Shown here: in pieces, positions 11,203 through 22,096 of the stretch
How positions within the stretch are numbered: the first letter of the stretch is position 1
How the letters are laid out: each line of letters begins with the position of its first letter
Position numbers and translations under genes: made by a program
DNA from: Erodium maritimum
Lineage: Eukaryota; Streptophyta; Magnoliopsida; Geraniales; Geraniaceae
Reading direction: 5' to 3'
DNA length: 64,000 bases
Assembly (NCBI GenBank): GCA_963921825.1
Contig: OY997588.1
Location: 135,625,203-135,689,202, forward strand
Notes under the pieces: model-generated
Seen by the model: the letters and a program-made list of their open reading frames with translations, nothing else
Told to the model about the DNA's origin: nothing
Databases searched by the model: none

Positions 11203-12082
11203 GGTACCGCAGTGCAGCTGAATGAACATACTGTTAATGGATTTTTTCGATATTTCAAAGTTTAATTCCTTTGTATATTGGCTTAAGAGGTATGGTTACT
11301 TTGTCCCGTTGGTATGTTAACACTACTTTTGGTCTTGTTTTGGTGAACATCAAATGCTTAGCTCATTGTATAGTTTGTGAAGATTTATTGTAGGGAAAAT
11401 GACACAATGACAGTGTACTTTAAATTGTGTGCAGGTTGATGTTATCTTTATTTTGTAACCGTTTGTTATCTTCTATCTTTTTAGTTGTATCGTCTATAAC
11501 AGAGTCAGAATCCAGTGGAAAAGACTACACTACCCTCACAAAAGTCTTGGGGGTCTTGAGAAAGAAGGTTAAAGTCATCATTTTTAAAGTTAAAAAAAAA
11601 ACAGGTTGTGACCCTATACTTTCTTTTTCGTACCACTAAAAAATATACAGGGTAGTAATCAGTTATAAAATAATTTTAACATTATGTCAACGAGATTACG
11701 ACGAGTGGTTCCCATATTATCTGCAGGGGTATGCTTGTTGTGTGATGTTCTTTGAATTGATGAATGTTAAATGTTGTTGAATGTTGATGCTTGTATTGCA
11801 GCAGAGGTGGAGTTACTTTGGTGGTGGGGCTATGTTGTACTTGTATCAACGATTGAGCCCAACATTGTAGGCACCGCACCAACGTATGGAGACTCTGATA
11901 CTATGTTTAACTCAAATGAAAGTTGTATGGATGCAGACATTTTAGCAGGGTGATTTGGTTTGGCAACTACTGTCTTGGTTTGTTTCCGCGTAATTGTCAT
12001 GTGCTTTTAACTTGCCCGCTTACTTCTGTTTTCATCTAATTATAGGTTCGATCAATTGTTCCAATTTTGTTTCTTTAAAGTT
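11203..12082. other. 3' flank of HSFA4 and unassigned DNA
   Basis: The first few hundred bases are AT-rich and probably hold the 3' untranslated region. Short frames at 11427-11639 and 11771-11953 have no recognisable domain. Nothing else is supported. Confidence 0.35.
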
Positions 12083-13560
12083 TTTTTTTTAGTACAAGAA
12101 ATTATTGTATTTAAATAAAAAGAGTCGGTACACATATTGGACCCCCACAAGGTTCCTCTCAACAAACTTTATGATAATTCGTTGTAAACGGCTTCAGAAA
12201 ACAAAAAGTAAACGGAAAATTGATATCGTCGAGAACCGCTCAAGGTGATGTCTAAACGTTGTTTGATCCTATGCAAATGACTCGTTTTGGCGTGATAGTA
12301 ACCGAACATCAACTCAATAGTAATGATGGGTAGATAGGGGCAATTCAGGGATCCCTCCCAGGTATAATCTCTGGTTCTTCAACATTTATTTGCTTACCAG
12401 CTCTCGCTTGTTCTTTACGCGGTTCTCCAGCAGCTCCTCTTCTTTTAACAACCTCTTTAGATGGGACCGTCCATTAAATGTCGGGAGGAGTGTGAGACTC
12501 CACCGAGCGTGTCTCCAAAGAAGTCCATATATGATCCCCAGAGAATACCCCACCTGTTGGATTGGTAGGTTGGGTATTCGGGGATACTATCGGGCCCTTG
12601 TCCCGATGTGATGGCTCTTTAAGTAGGGTATTCCGGGACAATGGGGTGAAACCCAACGGACACTCCAGGGATAGTGGTGTCGCATGGCTCCAATATGTGG
12701 AAAAATCCTGCCTAAACTTGTATGACTTCTTTTCCATGAGGGAGGTATCAAATTGGGGTACCCCAGGAGTTCTTCATCACATTCTCGCACCACATGCCCG
12801 ATCCGCCTACAATTATAGCAGAAAATGGGAAATGATAGTATGTCAGGCTCACCTATATCGGGTCTAGGTATTCCTTGAAGCGTAGGTTTAAGGAGCTTCG
12901 CGGAGATCGAGTGACAGAGAACCAGAAGCGAACCCAAACCACCCCACCCAAGCAGAAGCCCCATTAATCACAGGGCACGTGCACCAACTCTCCAAGAGCC
13001 GCTCCAATGGTTTCCCTCGTGGCCCGAGTTTCAACTAGAGGTGGAAGCCCTCGCGCTTGGACCCATAACTGGATGCGATTCATGCATGGTAGCTCCCTCT
13101 ACAACTGGTCCTTGACGTCACCTAGGAGGAACAGAAAGCCATCGTAACACCATGCCTCATTATCTCGAACCCAGTCTCATGCCTCATTCAAAGCAAAGAT
13201 GATAGCAAAGACATCAGGTTCGAGATCCTTAACCACAAGATCTCCGACAAAACACCCCCAGGCGCGCGTGACGACTTTGAGCATGAAATATTTTTGATAT
13301 GGTCGGCATGTTAGTAGGCGACCAACCATGCCTACTTTTCGACAAGCGAGGATACCCAAATCCACCGGAATAAAGGAGACATGGATGAAGAGATCCTCTT
13401 CTTATGTGATGGAGCTGGTCGAGAGGGTTTCCTAAAGCAGCGTCATGTCTTCATAAATCGGATCTCTTTGGTGGATCGGATGGAGAATGAGGAAGGGTTC
13501 CAGAATTAGGGCATAAGTTCATCAAACTGATAGAGAAAGGTTTTTTTTACTTCTTCTTCC
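12083..13560 (-). mobile_element. LINE remnant lacking the reverse transcriptase
   Basis: A T-run at 12085-12094 looks like the complement of a poly(A) tail at the 3' end of a minus-strand LINE. Going upstream on the minus strand come a zinc-knuckle segment and then a DUF4283-like segment (see the pseudogene at 12590). ORF2, which would lie between ORF1 and the 3' end, is absent, so a large internal deletion has occurred. No target duplication was found. Confidence 0.6.
12590..13365 (-). pseudogene. LINE ORF1 (DUF4283 plus zinc knuckle), broken
   Basis: In reading order on the minus strand: near 13365-13177, a segment with VGRLLTCRPY, KVVTRAWGCF and VVKDLEPDVF, typical of the DUF4283 domain of plant LINE-1 ORF1 proteins; near 13110-12990, LWVQARGLPPLVETRATRETIG, the usual linker; and near 12820, CYNCRRIGHVVREC, a CX2CX4HX4C zinc knuckle. 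These lie in different frames with stops between them, so the gene is dead. ORF1 proteins bind RNA in LINE retrotransposition. A second copy of this type is at 56234. Confidence 0.8.
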
Positions 13561-14378
13561 CATCGGAGGAGACCAAACAAAAAGTTTTAGCCCAAAAATA
13601 ATGGCTTTCTCACAAGTCTTGGTGATGTTATAAGATCTTTCATTCCAACATCATTCAACAGACGATGTTTTACCCATGCGTCAATTTGGGTACGGGTTGT
13701 AAACATCCTGTTATGACCATGTTCTGACAAGTAGGGGAAGGGATTTTGAATGCTTTGGTCCTTTGCATGGATATGGAAAGCGACAAGATCAAAAGATGTT
13801 GGAGGGACAAGGTCGAAATCACATGTCAACATCTTCAAGTCTAGTTGGGAGGAACTAATCTAGTCACATGGTAAGCCTTAACTTTGAGAAGCTCTGAACC
13901 ACTAATTTCGATGTGGCTTCCTAGAGCATGTTTTTCGGGATTGGAAGACTCACTTGGAGAAGGTTGGGTTGGAGGAACAGTTGTTTCATGCATCCTTCAG
14001 AGTATGTTTAGGACCAACGAAAAAGGATCTTTACGTGGAAAGAGTTCAAGGAGGGCATAAATGGTGCCCAAGGACCTATATCTTAGGAAACTCAGTAGGT
14101 CCTAACACATGTCATATACACATCGGAGTCGGTGGTGGTCCTTATTGCAGAACCACCCCACGTCATATAAACATGATAATATGATCATATAAAGATCTAA
14201 GAATCAAGAGCAGAACTAGAGGGGTATAAGGTGTTCCATAGAACAATTGGCATGCATGAAATAATTATTGGTTTTGTCCCTGCTCCAACAACATAGTTAT
14301 GAATGCGACATCAACACCGTGTACCTGCAACCTCCTACAGTGCAGTTGGACATTAGTACCAGGATGGTTTGCGATACC
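13561..14378. other. Unassigned intergenic DNA
   Basis: Short frames occur on both strands (for example 13587-13838 minus and 13954-14184 plus), but none shows a known domain or a plausible exon structure. The first 200 bp may be the 5' end of the LINE remnant to its left. Confidence 0.3.
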
Positions 14379-14381
14379 TAA

Positions 14382-14703
14382 GAGCATGTACAATGGGTAA
14401 GTCAAGAACTTGGCTTAAGATGGACCCACCATACCTTTTGAGACAAACACTTAACTCAAACATCTATAATATACAAGTGAATCATGAGACTCAAAATCGG
14501 CTCACCATACCTCTTAACCAATAAAATGTTTGTATTTTATTCTCTCCTCAAATGGACCCACTATGCTGTTGAGTACCCCTTTCTTGGTCAAGCCCATAAC
14601 AACTAGCTCTTGAGTCGACTTAAAAAAATTTGGGTGATATTTATTTTTAATTTGGGCCTACAAATACTTGAGCCTTCTCTTAACCGATTAATTATACAGG
14701 CTC
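14382..14703. mobile_element. Tourist-like MITE with TAA target duplication
   Basis: The element starts GAGCATGTACAAT and ends ATTATACAGGCTC, imperfect inverted repeats, with TAA at 14379-14381 and 14704-14706. At 322 bp and with no coding capacity it fits a PIF/Harbinger-derived MITE. Its right TAA is shared with the Harbinger element that starts at 14707. Confidence 0.75.
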
Positions 14704-15689
14704 TAAGAGCAACCACAGTCGGTGGCGGAAAGCCGATATTTTTGTTGCCAATGTTTTGTATACGCCGATGTAATCAGCACAAATGAGGCTGAAACGACGG
14801 CGTAAACGAGTAATGATTAGGTAGCGGCGATATCAATACCGTGATATGGAACCGTTGACACCAATGACTATTTTCTGTTGACCAATAGTTGATCCTTGTT
14901 TAACTCAGTTTTTTTGTTGGAAGAAGCATAAATGAAATGTTAATTAGTCTTAAATTACTATAAAATGACTTGTTCTTGTACACAAAAATCACAACATGCG
15001 ATTTCACTCTCCCAACCTTACATTCTTGTAATCTCTCATTGTTCGCTTCAATGGAGAGAAATTTCGAACAACAACGTTTGGTGCTTCTCGCCAACGAGAG
15101 GTAGCTCACGCGAATGTTGGAACGTTCAATCAAAAATAGCATCATCAATCCATCTCAAGAGGTTCAAAGTTTGTTTGATCGAGTCATGAGCCCATCATCT
15201 GTAGCGGCAATACGTCTAAAGAAGTGGTACTACATGAGAGACCAAGTGGCTGGGCAAGAACGTCTAATGCATGACTATTTCTGTAACTACCCGATTTACA
15301 ACGAGCTGCAACTTTGTCTTCGTTTCTGAATGCCAAAGGACGTGTTCACGCGAATTGGAAGCAAAAGATGCATACTTCCAACAAGGCTTAGACGACTTGG
15401 GACATGCGTCTTTCTCTCCGTATAAAAAATGTACTGCTACCATTAAGAAATTGTGTTGTGGAACTGCAATAGATGACATTGACAAGTATCTGAGAGTGGG
15501 AGAGAGCACGACTCTTGAGTTTGTTAAAATATTTTGCAAGAAAATAATTAAGGTGTTTGGGAAGACCTGTCTACACAGGCTGATATGAATCAGATATTAA
15601 CAGTGAATGCAGACGTGGATTTCCTAAGATGTTAGGTTGTATTGATTACATGAACTGGTAGTAGAAGAATTGCCCGACGATATTAAAAG

Positions 15690-15831
15690 TGTTAAAGATA
15701 GGATTATCAGAGTTTGAATAAACTCAAACTCTGTGTGATATATCATCTGTATATCTGAATATGTTACCTTCTCTGTATCTATGTACAAATATACCGAAGC
15801 AAATTAATAAACGCAAGGATCAATTCCAACA
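15690..15831 (+). repeat. Copia 5' LTR
   Basis: It starts TGTTAAAGATAGG and ends CAATTCCAACA. It differs from the 3' LTR at four of 142 positions (97% identity), suggesting a fairly recent insertion. It contains an inverted AGTTTGAATAAACTCAAACT palindrome. Confidence 0.93.
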
Positions 15832-15843
15832 TGGTATCAGAGC
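15832..15843 (+). other. Copia primer binding site
   Basis: TGGTATCAGAGC directly follows the LTR; this is the standard plant Copia site complementary to the 3' end of initiator tRNA-Met. Confidence 0.9.
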
Positions 15844-16715
15844 AAAATCAAATTTGATTTTCGCTTCCGCTTCTATTTTTTCAGCATATTTTTTTCTTCT
15901 CTCTTTTCCAATCGTGTTCTTCGATTGCTGCAACTCTGTTCGTATATCACAGACTCTGCAACTCTGTGATCTCTGCTGCGGCGTTTCCGGATCGCACCTC
16001 AAGCCTGCGATCAACTCTTCCCTTGACGTTGCTCCATTCCAGTTTCCGGACCTGCGTCTCGTCTGCAGCCAAATCACGTATTACAGTCGCGATTTCCAGT
16101 CAGTGAAGCCCATCTCTCCAGGCATGCGTCTTCTCTGCAGCCACAATCGCGTATTATAGTCGCGATTCCCAGTCCGTGAAGCCCATCTCCTGTGCTGGTC
16201 GTGAAACCCATCTCTAAGGCTTGCGATTCCGACCCACAACGGACGTGAACCGGCTGTTCCTTCTCCGTCTGCGACTCAAGCATGCATTTCGAAGTCTGCT
16301 GCTCCTGCAATCGCGTTGCAACCACAAATCGCAGCACCTTCACCTGCGATTTGTCTGTCCTGTCAGCAACTAATCGCACCATCTCCGGATCGAAGCTGCT
16401 CCCGCTCGCACAGTTCGTGCCCCTGCGCATGGAGATAGAGGACGGCCCAACCGAGCAGCCCGTGGAAGTGGTAGAAGTGGACTTCGGCCCAATACCAACA
16501 CGTCCGCACACCAGCGCGCACAATGGACGCAGCAATGGGGATCGCAGTCGTCTCCATGGTCTGGACGCGCAATGGATGCAGCATCATCTTGGACTGGGCC
16601 TTATCCTTGGCCTGGACCTCCTTCCTAGGCCGGACAGAATCAGAGAACGTGGGCTCATCCTACAGCAGCTAGCCAACAATGGGTTTTTCCTCTTCAGGCC
16701 AGTCAGCAAAGTCTC

Positions 16716-19700
16716 TTGGGCTCTCCTCCTTGTGGAAATTCTCAAGCCCATTCTGCTGTCCACACTGATATTCTCGCTGCTATGGCTAATCTATCTCTCC
16801 AGCAGCCACAGGACTCGACATGGTACATGGACTCGGGTGCTTCCTCCCATATGACAACGAACTCAGGTACTTTACGTTCTTATGTTAATTCAAACGTTAA
16901 TCGTTCTGTTATTGTTGGTGATGGAAACAACATTCCTATTTCTGGTTATGGTCAAGCATCATTATTCCCCACTCATCCCCAATATACCTTAAATAATGTA
17001 ATCCATGCCCCTAAGCTTGTTAAGAATTTAGTATCTATACGCCGTTTTACCTGTGATAATAATGTCTCGATTGAATTTGACCCTCTCGGTTTTTCGGTAA
17101 AGGATTTTCTGACGGGACATCTGGTTTTAAGATGCAATAGCACATGCGATTTGTATCCTGTCACATCTAATGTTTCGTGTCGTTCGTCAATTCCTTTTTC
17201 TGCTTCTGCTACTGTGTCTCCAGGATTTTGGCATTCTCGTTTAGGTCATTCGGGGTCTCCGGTGTTTAATTCTCTTCATAGCACTAAACTTATTGGTTGT
17301 ACGAATGTTTTTACTTCGGTTTGTCAGTCATGTGTACTTGGTAAACATGTGAGGCTTCCTTTTCAAACATCTATGACTGTCACTTATGCACCTTTTGATA
17401 TTGTGCATGCTGATCTATGGACATCTCCTGTTTTGAGCACATCTGGTAATAAATATTATTTGATATTACTTGATGATTTCACTAATTTTGTCTGGACATT
17501 TCCTTTGGGCAAGAAATCTGATGTTTTCAAGTTATTTCTTTCATTTAGTGCTCATGTTTCTACACAATTTGGGGTCTCTGTAAAAAGTTTTCAGTGTGAT
17601 AATGGAAAGGAGTTCGACAACTCTCCGTTTCGTGCATTTGGTGATTCGTCTGGATTGGTGTTCCGCTTCTCGTGTCCACATACCTCCTCTCAAAATGGAC
17701 GTGCAGAACGCAAGATCAGAAGTATCAACAACATGGTTCGTACCCTACTTCTTCATGTGTCCATTCCCCCGTCTTATTGGCAGTATGCATTGTCCATGTC
17801 TACTTACTTGTCCAATATTCTCCAGTCTAAATTTCTTAATTTCTCGTCTCCTACTTTTGCTATCTATCGTCGTGTTCCTTCTTATTCTCACCTGCGTGTT
17901 TTCGGTTGTTTGTGTTTTCCTCTTTTTCCATCTACCGCAATTAACAAACTGCAGGCTCGGTCTACACCATGTGTTTTTGTCGGATTTCCTCCTAATCATC
18001 GAGGGTATGTTTTTTATCTGACCCAATATCTCCAGCTACACGGACTCAGCTATTTTTTGGCCCGGACTCACCAGCCCAGCCCACCCATAGCCCCACCCAA
18101 GTCCACGGTGCCCTACCTGGTCCACGCACTACTCCAAGCCCAGTCCCACCCGGATCGGCTCCTAGCTCTCAGCGCTTCGAGCCTGGCCCAGCAGCTCCCG
18201 TTAGCCCAATCGGCCACGCCAACCCAACCAGCCAAGCCAGCCCCACCAGATCACCTAAGCTTTGGCCCGAGCACTCTTCTCCCCCAAAACCGGCACAGGC
18301 CCAGCAATCACCTCCGGTTGTAGCTCCAGATCCTGTTCCCTATGCGCCTGCACATAACATGGTCACACGGAGCAGGTCCGGCATCTCCAAACCTAAGGTG
18401 ATTTTCGACCTCCACTCTACCACATCCATATCCCCTATCCCCCGTAATCCTAAAGATGCTCTGCTTGATCCTAATTGGAAACTTGTTATGACAGACGAAT
18501 TCAATGCTTTGATTAATAATAAGATGTGGGTTCTAGTTCCACGTCCTGTGGGAATGAATGTTATTCGTTCCATGTGGATCTTTCAGCATAAAACTCGTTC
18601 TGATGGTTCTTTTGAGCGATATAAGGCTCGTCTTGTTGATGATGACAGGTCTCAACAGGTTGGTGTTGATTGCGATGAGACTTTCAGCCCCGTGGTTAAA
18701 CCGGCAACCATTCGTACAGTGCTTAGTATTGCTGTCTCCCGATCCTGGTCCATTCATCAGCTCGATGTTAAGAATGCTTTCCTGCATGACAATCTTAACG
18801 AGACGGTCTACATGCATCGGCCTCTTGGTTTTCGGAGCACTACTCACCCTGATTATGTTTGCCTGTTGAACCGCTCTCTCTACGGTCTCAAGCAGGCACC
18901 TAGGGCCTGGTACCAGCAGTTTACTGACTTTTTTTCTACCGTTGGTTTTGTTCATAGCAGGTCTGATCATTCCTTGTTTATCTATCGTCATGGTACCGAC
19001 GTTGCCTACATACTGCTCTACGTCGATGACATCATCCTTGCAACCTCCAGTGAGGCTCTTCGCCTTCAGATCATGTCTCGCCTTGGATCTGAGTTTGCAA
19101 TGAAGGATCTTGGACCGCTGTCGTACTTCCTGGGCATTGCAGTGACTCGTCATCCCGGTGGCTTATTTCTCTCTCAGCAGAAATATGCCACCGATATTAT
19201 AGACCGTGCCGGCATGTCATCTTGTTCTGCTTCAGCGACTCTAATCGATACTCAGGGAAAACTTAGTGGCTCCGACAGCTCGCCTTATGAGAATCCGACT
19301 TTATACTGTAGTCTTGCGGGGGCGCTTCAGTATCTCACTTTCACGAGGCCTGACATCTCATATGCTGTTCAGCAGGTGTGCCTCCATATGCATGATCCGC
19401 GAGTCAGTCACATGGGCGCTCTGAAGCGCATCATTCGGTATCTACAGGGGACGACACACTTTGGCCTGCACTTATACTCTTCCCCCATCACTGGTCTGGT
19501 CTCTTATACAGACGCTGATTGGGCCGGTTGTCCCGATACACGACGATCTACCTCCGGTTTTTGCGTGTTCTTGGGGGACAACCTAATATCTTGGTCGTCC
19601 AAGCGCCAGCCTACATTGTCTCGTTCTAGCACTAGGGCCGAGTATCGAGGAGTTGTTAACGTCGTTTCGGAGGCGTGTTGGATTCAGAACCTACTACTGG

Positions 19701-19987
19701 AGCTTCATTGTCCTCTCTCTCGGGCTACCCTAGTTTACTACAATAATATCAGTGCGATCCATCTGTCTGGCAATCCCGTTCAGCATCAGCGAACGAAGCA
19801 CATCGAGCTTGATATTCACTTTGTTTGAGAAAAGGTCGTCAAGGGTCAAGTCCGAGTCCTACACGTTCCTTCCCGCTCTCAGATTGCTGACGTCTTCACC
19901 AAAGGCTTGCCCCGCATATTGTTTCTTGATTTTCGGTCCAGCCTGAACGTCCGTGAGTCTCCCGTTCCGACTGCAGGGGCGTGTTAG
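16716..19987 (+). pseudogene. Copia pol polyprotein with one frameshift and one stop
   Basis: Protease DSGASSHMT near 16835; GAG-pre-integrase with WHSRLGHSG near 17230; integrase catalytic core with LDDFTNFVW, CDNGKEFDN and the E in QNGRAERKIR; a proline-rich spacer; reverse transcriptase with QLDVKNAFLHDNL and YVDDIILAT near 19020; RNase H with YTDADWAGC and TRAEYRG near 19500-19650. A one-base loss in the T-run at about 18010 separates integrase from reverse transcriptase. A TGA at 19826 interrupts HFV.EKV, where relatives have Arg; CGA to TGA is a typical methyl-cytosine decay change. Reading continues to a stop inside the 3' LTR. The region before 16800 has no clear gag or zinc knuckle. 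Confidence 0.9.
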
Positions 19988-20123
19988 AGATAGGATTATC
20001 AGAGTTTGAATAAACTCAAACTCTGTGTGATATATCATCTGTATATTTGAATATGTTACCTTATCTGTAGCTATGTACAAATATACCGAAGCAAATTAAT
20101 AAACGCAAGGATCAATTCCAACA
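19982..20123 (+). repeat. Copia 3' LTR
   Basis: It starts TGTTAGAGATAGG, ends CAATTCCAACA, and is 142 bp like the 5' LTR. The pol reading frame ends a few bases inside it. Confidence 0.93.
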
Positions 20124-20682
20124 GAAAGGAGTTCATTTAAGGAGGGATCATGGTAATTTCCCCACAATAATGCTCGAGGCTACTGCCACTCGGGACTTGT
20201 GGATTTAGCACGTGTTTTTTTGGCATGACGGGGTCGAACAACGACATAAATGTGCTTAATCAATCAAGTTTTTTCTCGGACATCATCAATGATTGACAAC
20301 CACCGATCACTTACAAGGTAAATGGACACCAGTACAATCTTCCTTATTACTTGACTGACGGTATTTGGACTTTATGTTCATTTTTTTGTGAAAACAATCT
20401 CGTTGCCCCAACTTCTAAAGCACATGGAATGTGCTCAAGTTCGAGAAGCATGCAGGAAGGATGTGGAACGAGTATTTAGAGTCCTCTAAGCTCGGTTTCA
20501 CATCATCACCCGTCCAAATCAAATGTGGAAACTTTCGTCATCTGGCTTTCGAAAGAGAAGAGGTAAATTTTCTACCTTTCAACCTCCCCCATTAAACCTC
20601 TGTCGGGATAAAGGACTACGAATGCTCTAACACCACGATAATCAAGCCGCTGCACTTACTCTAAGACGTCCCGTAGTGATAC

Positions 20683-21054
20683 CGTCAAGGTTCTAATGGC
20701 CGTAAGGCGCTAGTTGGTTGGCTAGGTCATTAAAGGATTAATCGGGGACTAGACAGGGACTAATTGGATTCATATTTTATTTTTATTTTTAATAGATATA
20801 TTATTACATATAGAAATAAAATATGAATTTCATTATATTAAAAATGGTAACAAATATTTATAATACCTAAAAAATAACAACAAACAACTCAGAAGTACAA
20901 CTCCTAATATCACAAACACCAAACAATTCTGTACAACTTTCTAATTATTTTAATTGAGTTAGTATAGTACGCAAAATTGTTGTAGCCGCCTGGGCTGCTA
21001 GGCGGATCGGCTAGGCATAGACGGACGCCCAGTTGAAATTTTTAGAACACTATT
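20683..21054. mobile_element. Probable hAT-type MITE remnant
   Basis: The left part has GGTTCTAATGG and GGCGCTAGTTGG; the right part has CCTGGGCTGCTAGGCGG and a TTTAGAACA end. The arrangement of GCGCTAG/CTAGGCG blocks around an AT-rich core resembles the clearer hAT-like element at 31451-31981. No clean 8-bp target duplication was seen, so the boundaries are approximate. Confidence 0.4.
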
Positions 21055-22096
21055 AAAAAAAACGAAAATAAGTAACCGAATTATAAAATTAATTAATAAA
21101 AGGTTAAGGATAGAATTGATATAAATATCTATGTGTACGAGCCAACCACCATTTGTATTGGTTATCAATATAGTTTCGTACACACGTGACATGTAAATAA
21201 AATTGTAATAAAACCGGAAAGGGTAAAAAACAATTACGTATCAATATTTGAAGCAAGTGGTGTCTGAATAATTCAGGAAAATACGACTCGGCTCCCTTCA
21301 CATGAACAGTTGAATAAAAATATTATTCTTTAAAAAGGAAAATAAAAAAAAAATCTGAAAAATGACATGACGAGCAAAAGAAGCAAAGCACCGGCAGCTG
21401 CAACAGCAAGAGACAATAACACCTAAACTGAATAACGCATCTCCAAATCTAAGAGAAGCAATCCGAATCCTCAGATCCGTCCCCTTCCCGATCAGATCTC
21501 GCCCGCGATTTCTTCACCTACTCCAGGTCACTTCAACCTCGCATTCATCGGCTTCTCGATTCTCACCGTACGCGTGATTGGTTTGATCCACTTTCTGATT
21601 GCATTTCTTTTTTTGTTCGATTTGGTCTTTTTGAGCTTCAGTTTTCTGAACATGAGCTACTTTAGATTGTGTTTTTGTGAGGGATTGTTGTTTTTCTTTC
21701 TATCCGAATAGTTTGGATGTGGTCTTTTGGTGATTAATTTGGATATGCTCTGTTTGGAGAGTGAAGCAGACTAGGTGTGCTTTGTAGCTGTGTTTTTTTG
21801 TTGTTGTTGTTGATTAGAATGTTGGGTTTTTGATGTTTCATGATTGGGAGCTGAAACAGGATTTATGAATATGAGGTTTCTGGCTAACTAAATGGGGCAT
21901 TTTGTTTTGATTGAACCAGGCCTCTTGTCTAGTTTGAGTGGCAATTTGTCGCCGGGATCTGAATTTGGCTATCACGCAGAATTTGTTCATTTGGGGGTTA
22001 TGATATTTAGTTCGATTTCAAGATTAGATACACCTTGGTGAGTTGGAAGGTTACCGACACCTGTTGGGAATGGCTCTTTCTTAGCATTGGAAGGAA
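21055..22096 (+). promoter_or_regulatory. Upstream region and leader of the translocator gene
   Basis: From about 21400 the sequence looks like a plant 5' leader exon (AC-rich then CT-rich, ending near 21530), followed by T-rich intron-like DNA up to the coding start at 22097. The exact leader exons and transcription start cannot be fixed without transcript data. 21055-21400 is AT-rich with no gene. Confidence 0.4.

Larger units (their letters stand above)
15690..20123 (+). mobile_element. Ty1/copia retrotransposon with 142-bp LTRs
   Basis: It is bounded by TG..CA LTRs of 142 bp each, has a tRNA-Met-type primer binding site after the left LTR, and a pol region in the order protease, integrase, reverse transcriptase, RNase H, the Ty1/copia order. 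The 5-bp flanks are AAAAG (15685-15689) and GAAAG (20124-20128), a target duplication with one mismatch. Total length is 4434 bp. A gag gene is not recognisable, so mobility would have depended on other copies. Confidence 0.93.
15114..20530 (+). pseudogene. Harbinger transposase, broken by stops and by the Copia insert
   Basis: Left part (15114-15689): DRVMSPSSVAAIRLKKWYYM then RLMHDYFCNYPIY, a frameshift near 15320, then FQQGLDDLGHASFSPYKKCT and IDKYLRVGEST. These match the N-terminal and middle blocks of plant Harbinger transposases. Just before the insertion it reads GCIDYMNW, two stops, KNCPTILK. Right part (20124 on): GVHLRRDHGNFPTIMLEATA, then TRDLWI, a stop, HVFF, and further on REACRKDVERVF. 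The catalytic DDE region (CIDYMNW with D) is partly preserved, but at least four stops and one frameshift make it inactive. Confidence 0.85.
14707..20627 (+). mobile_element. Decayed PIF/Harbinger element, split by a Copia insertion
   Basis: The left end GAGCAACCACAGTC and right end GACTACGAATGCTC are imperfect inverted repeats with TAA on both sides (14704-14706 and 20628-20630). Removing the Copia element at 15690-20123 leaves about 1.5 kb containing a broken transposase on the plus strand. Its reading is continuous across the Copia insertion site, which proves the order of events: Harbinger first, Copia later. Confidence 0.85.

Noticed and set aside
18533..19153. Minus-strand open frame of 206 codons
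   Set aside because: It is antisense to the Copia reverse transcriptase and has no domain of its own.
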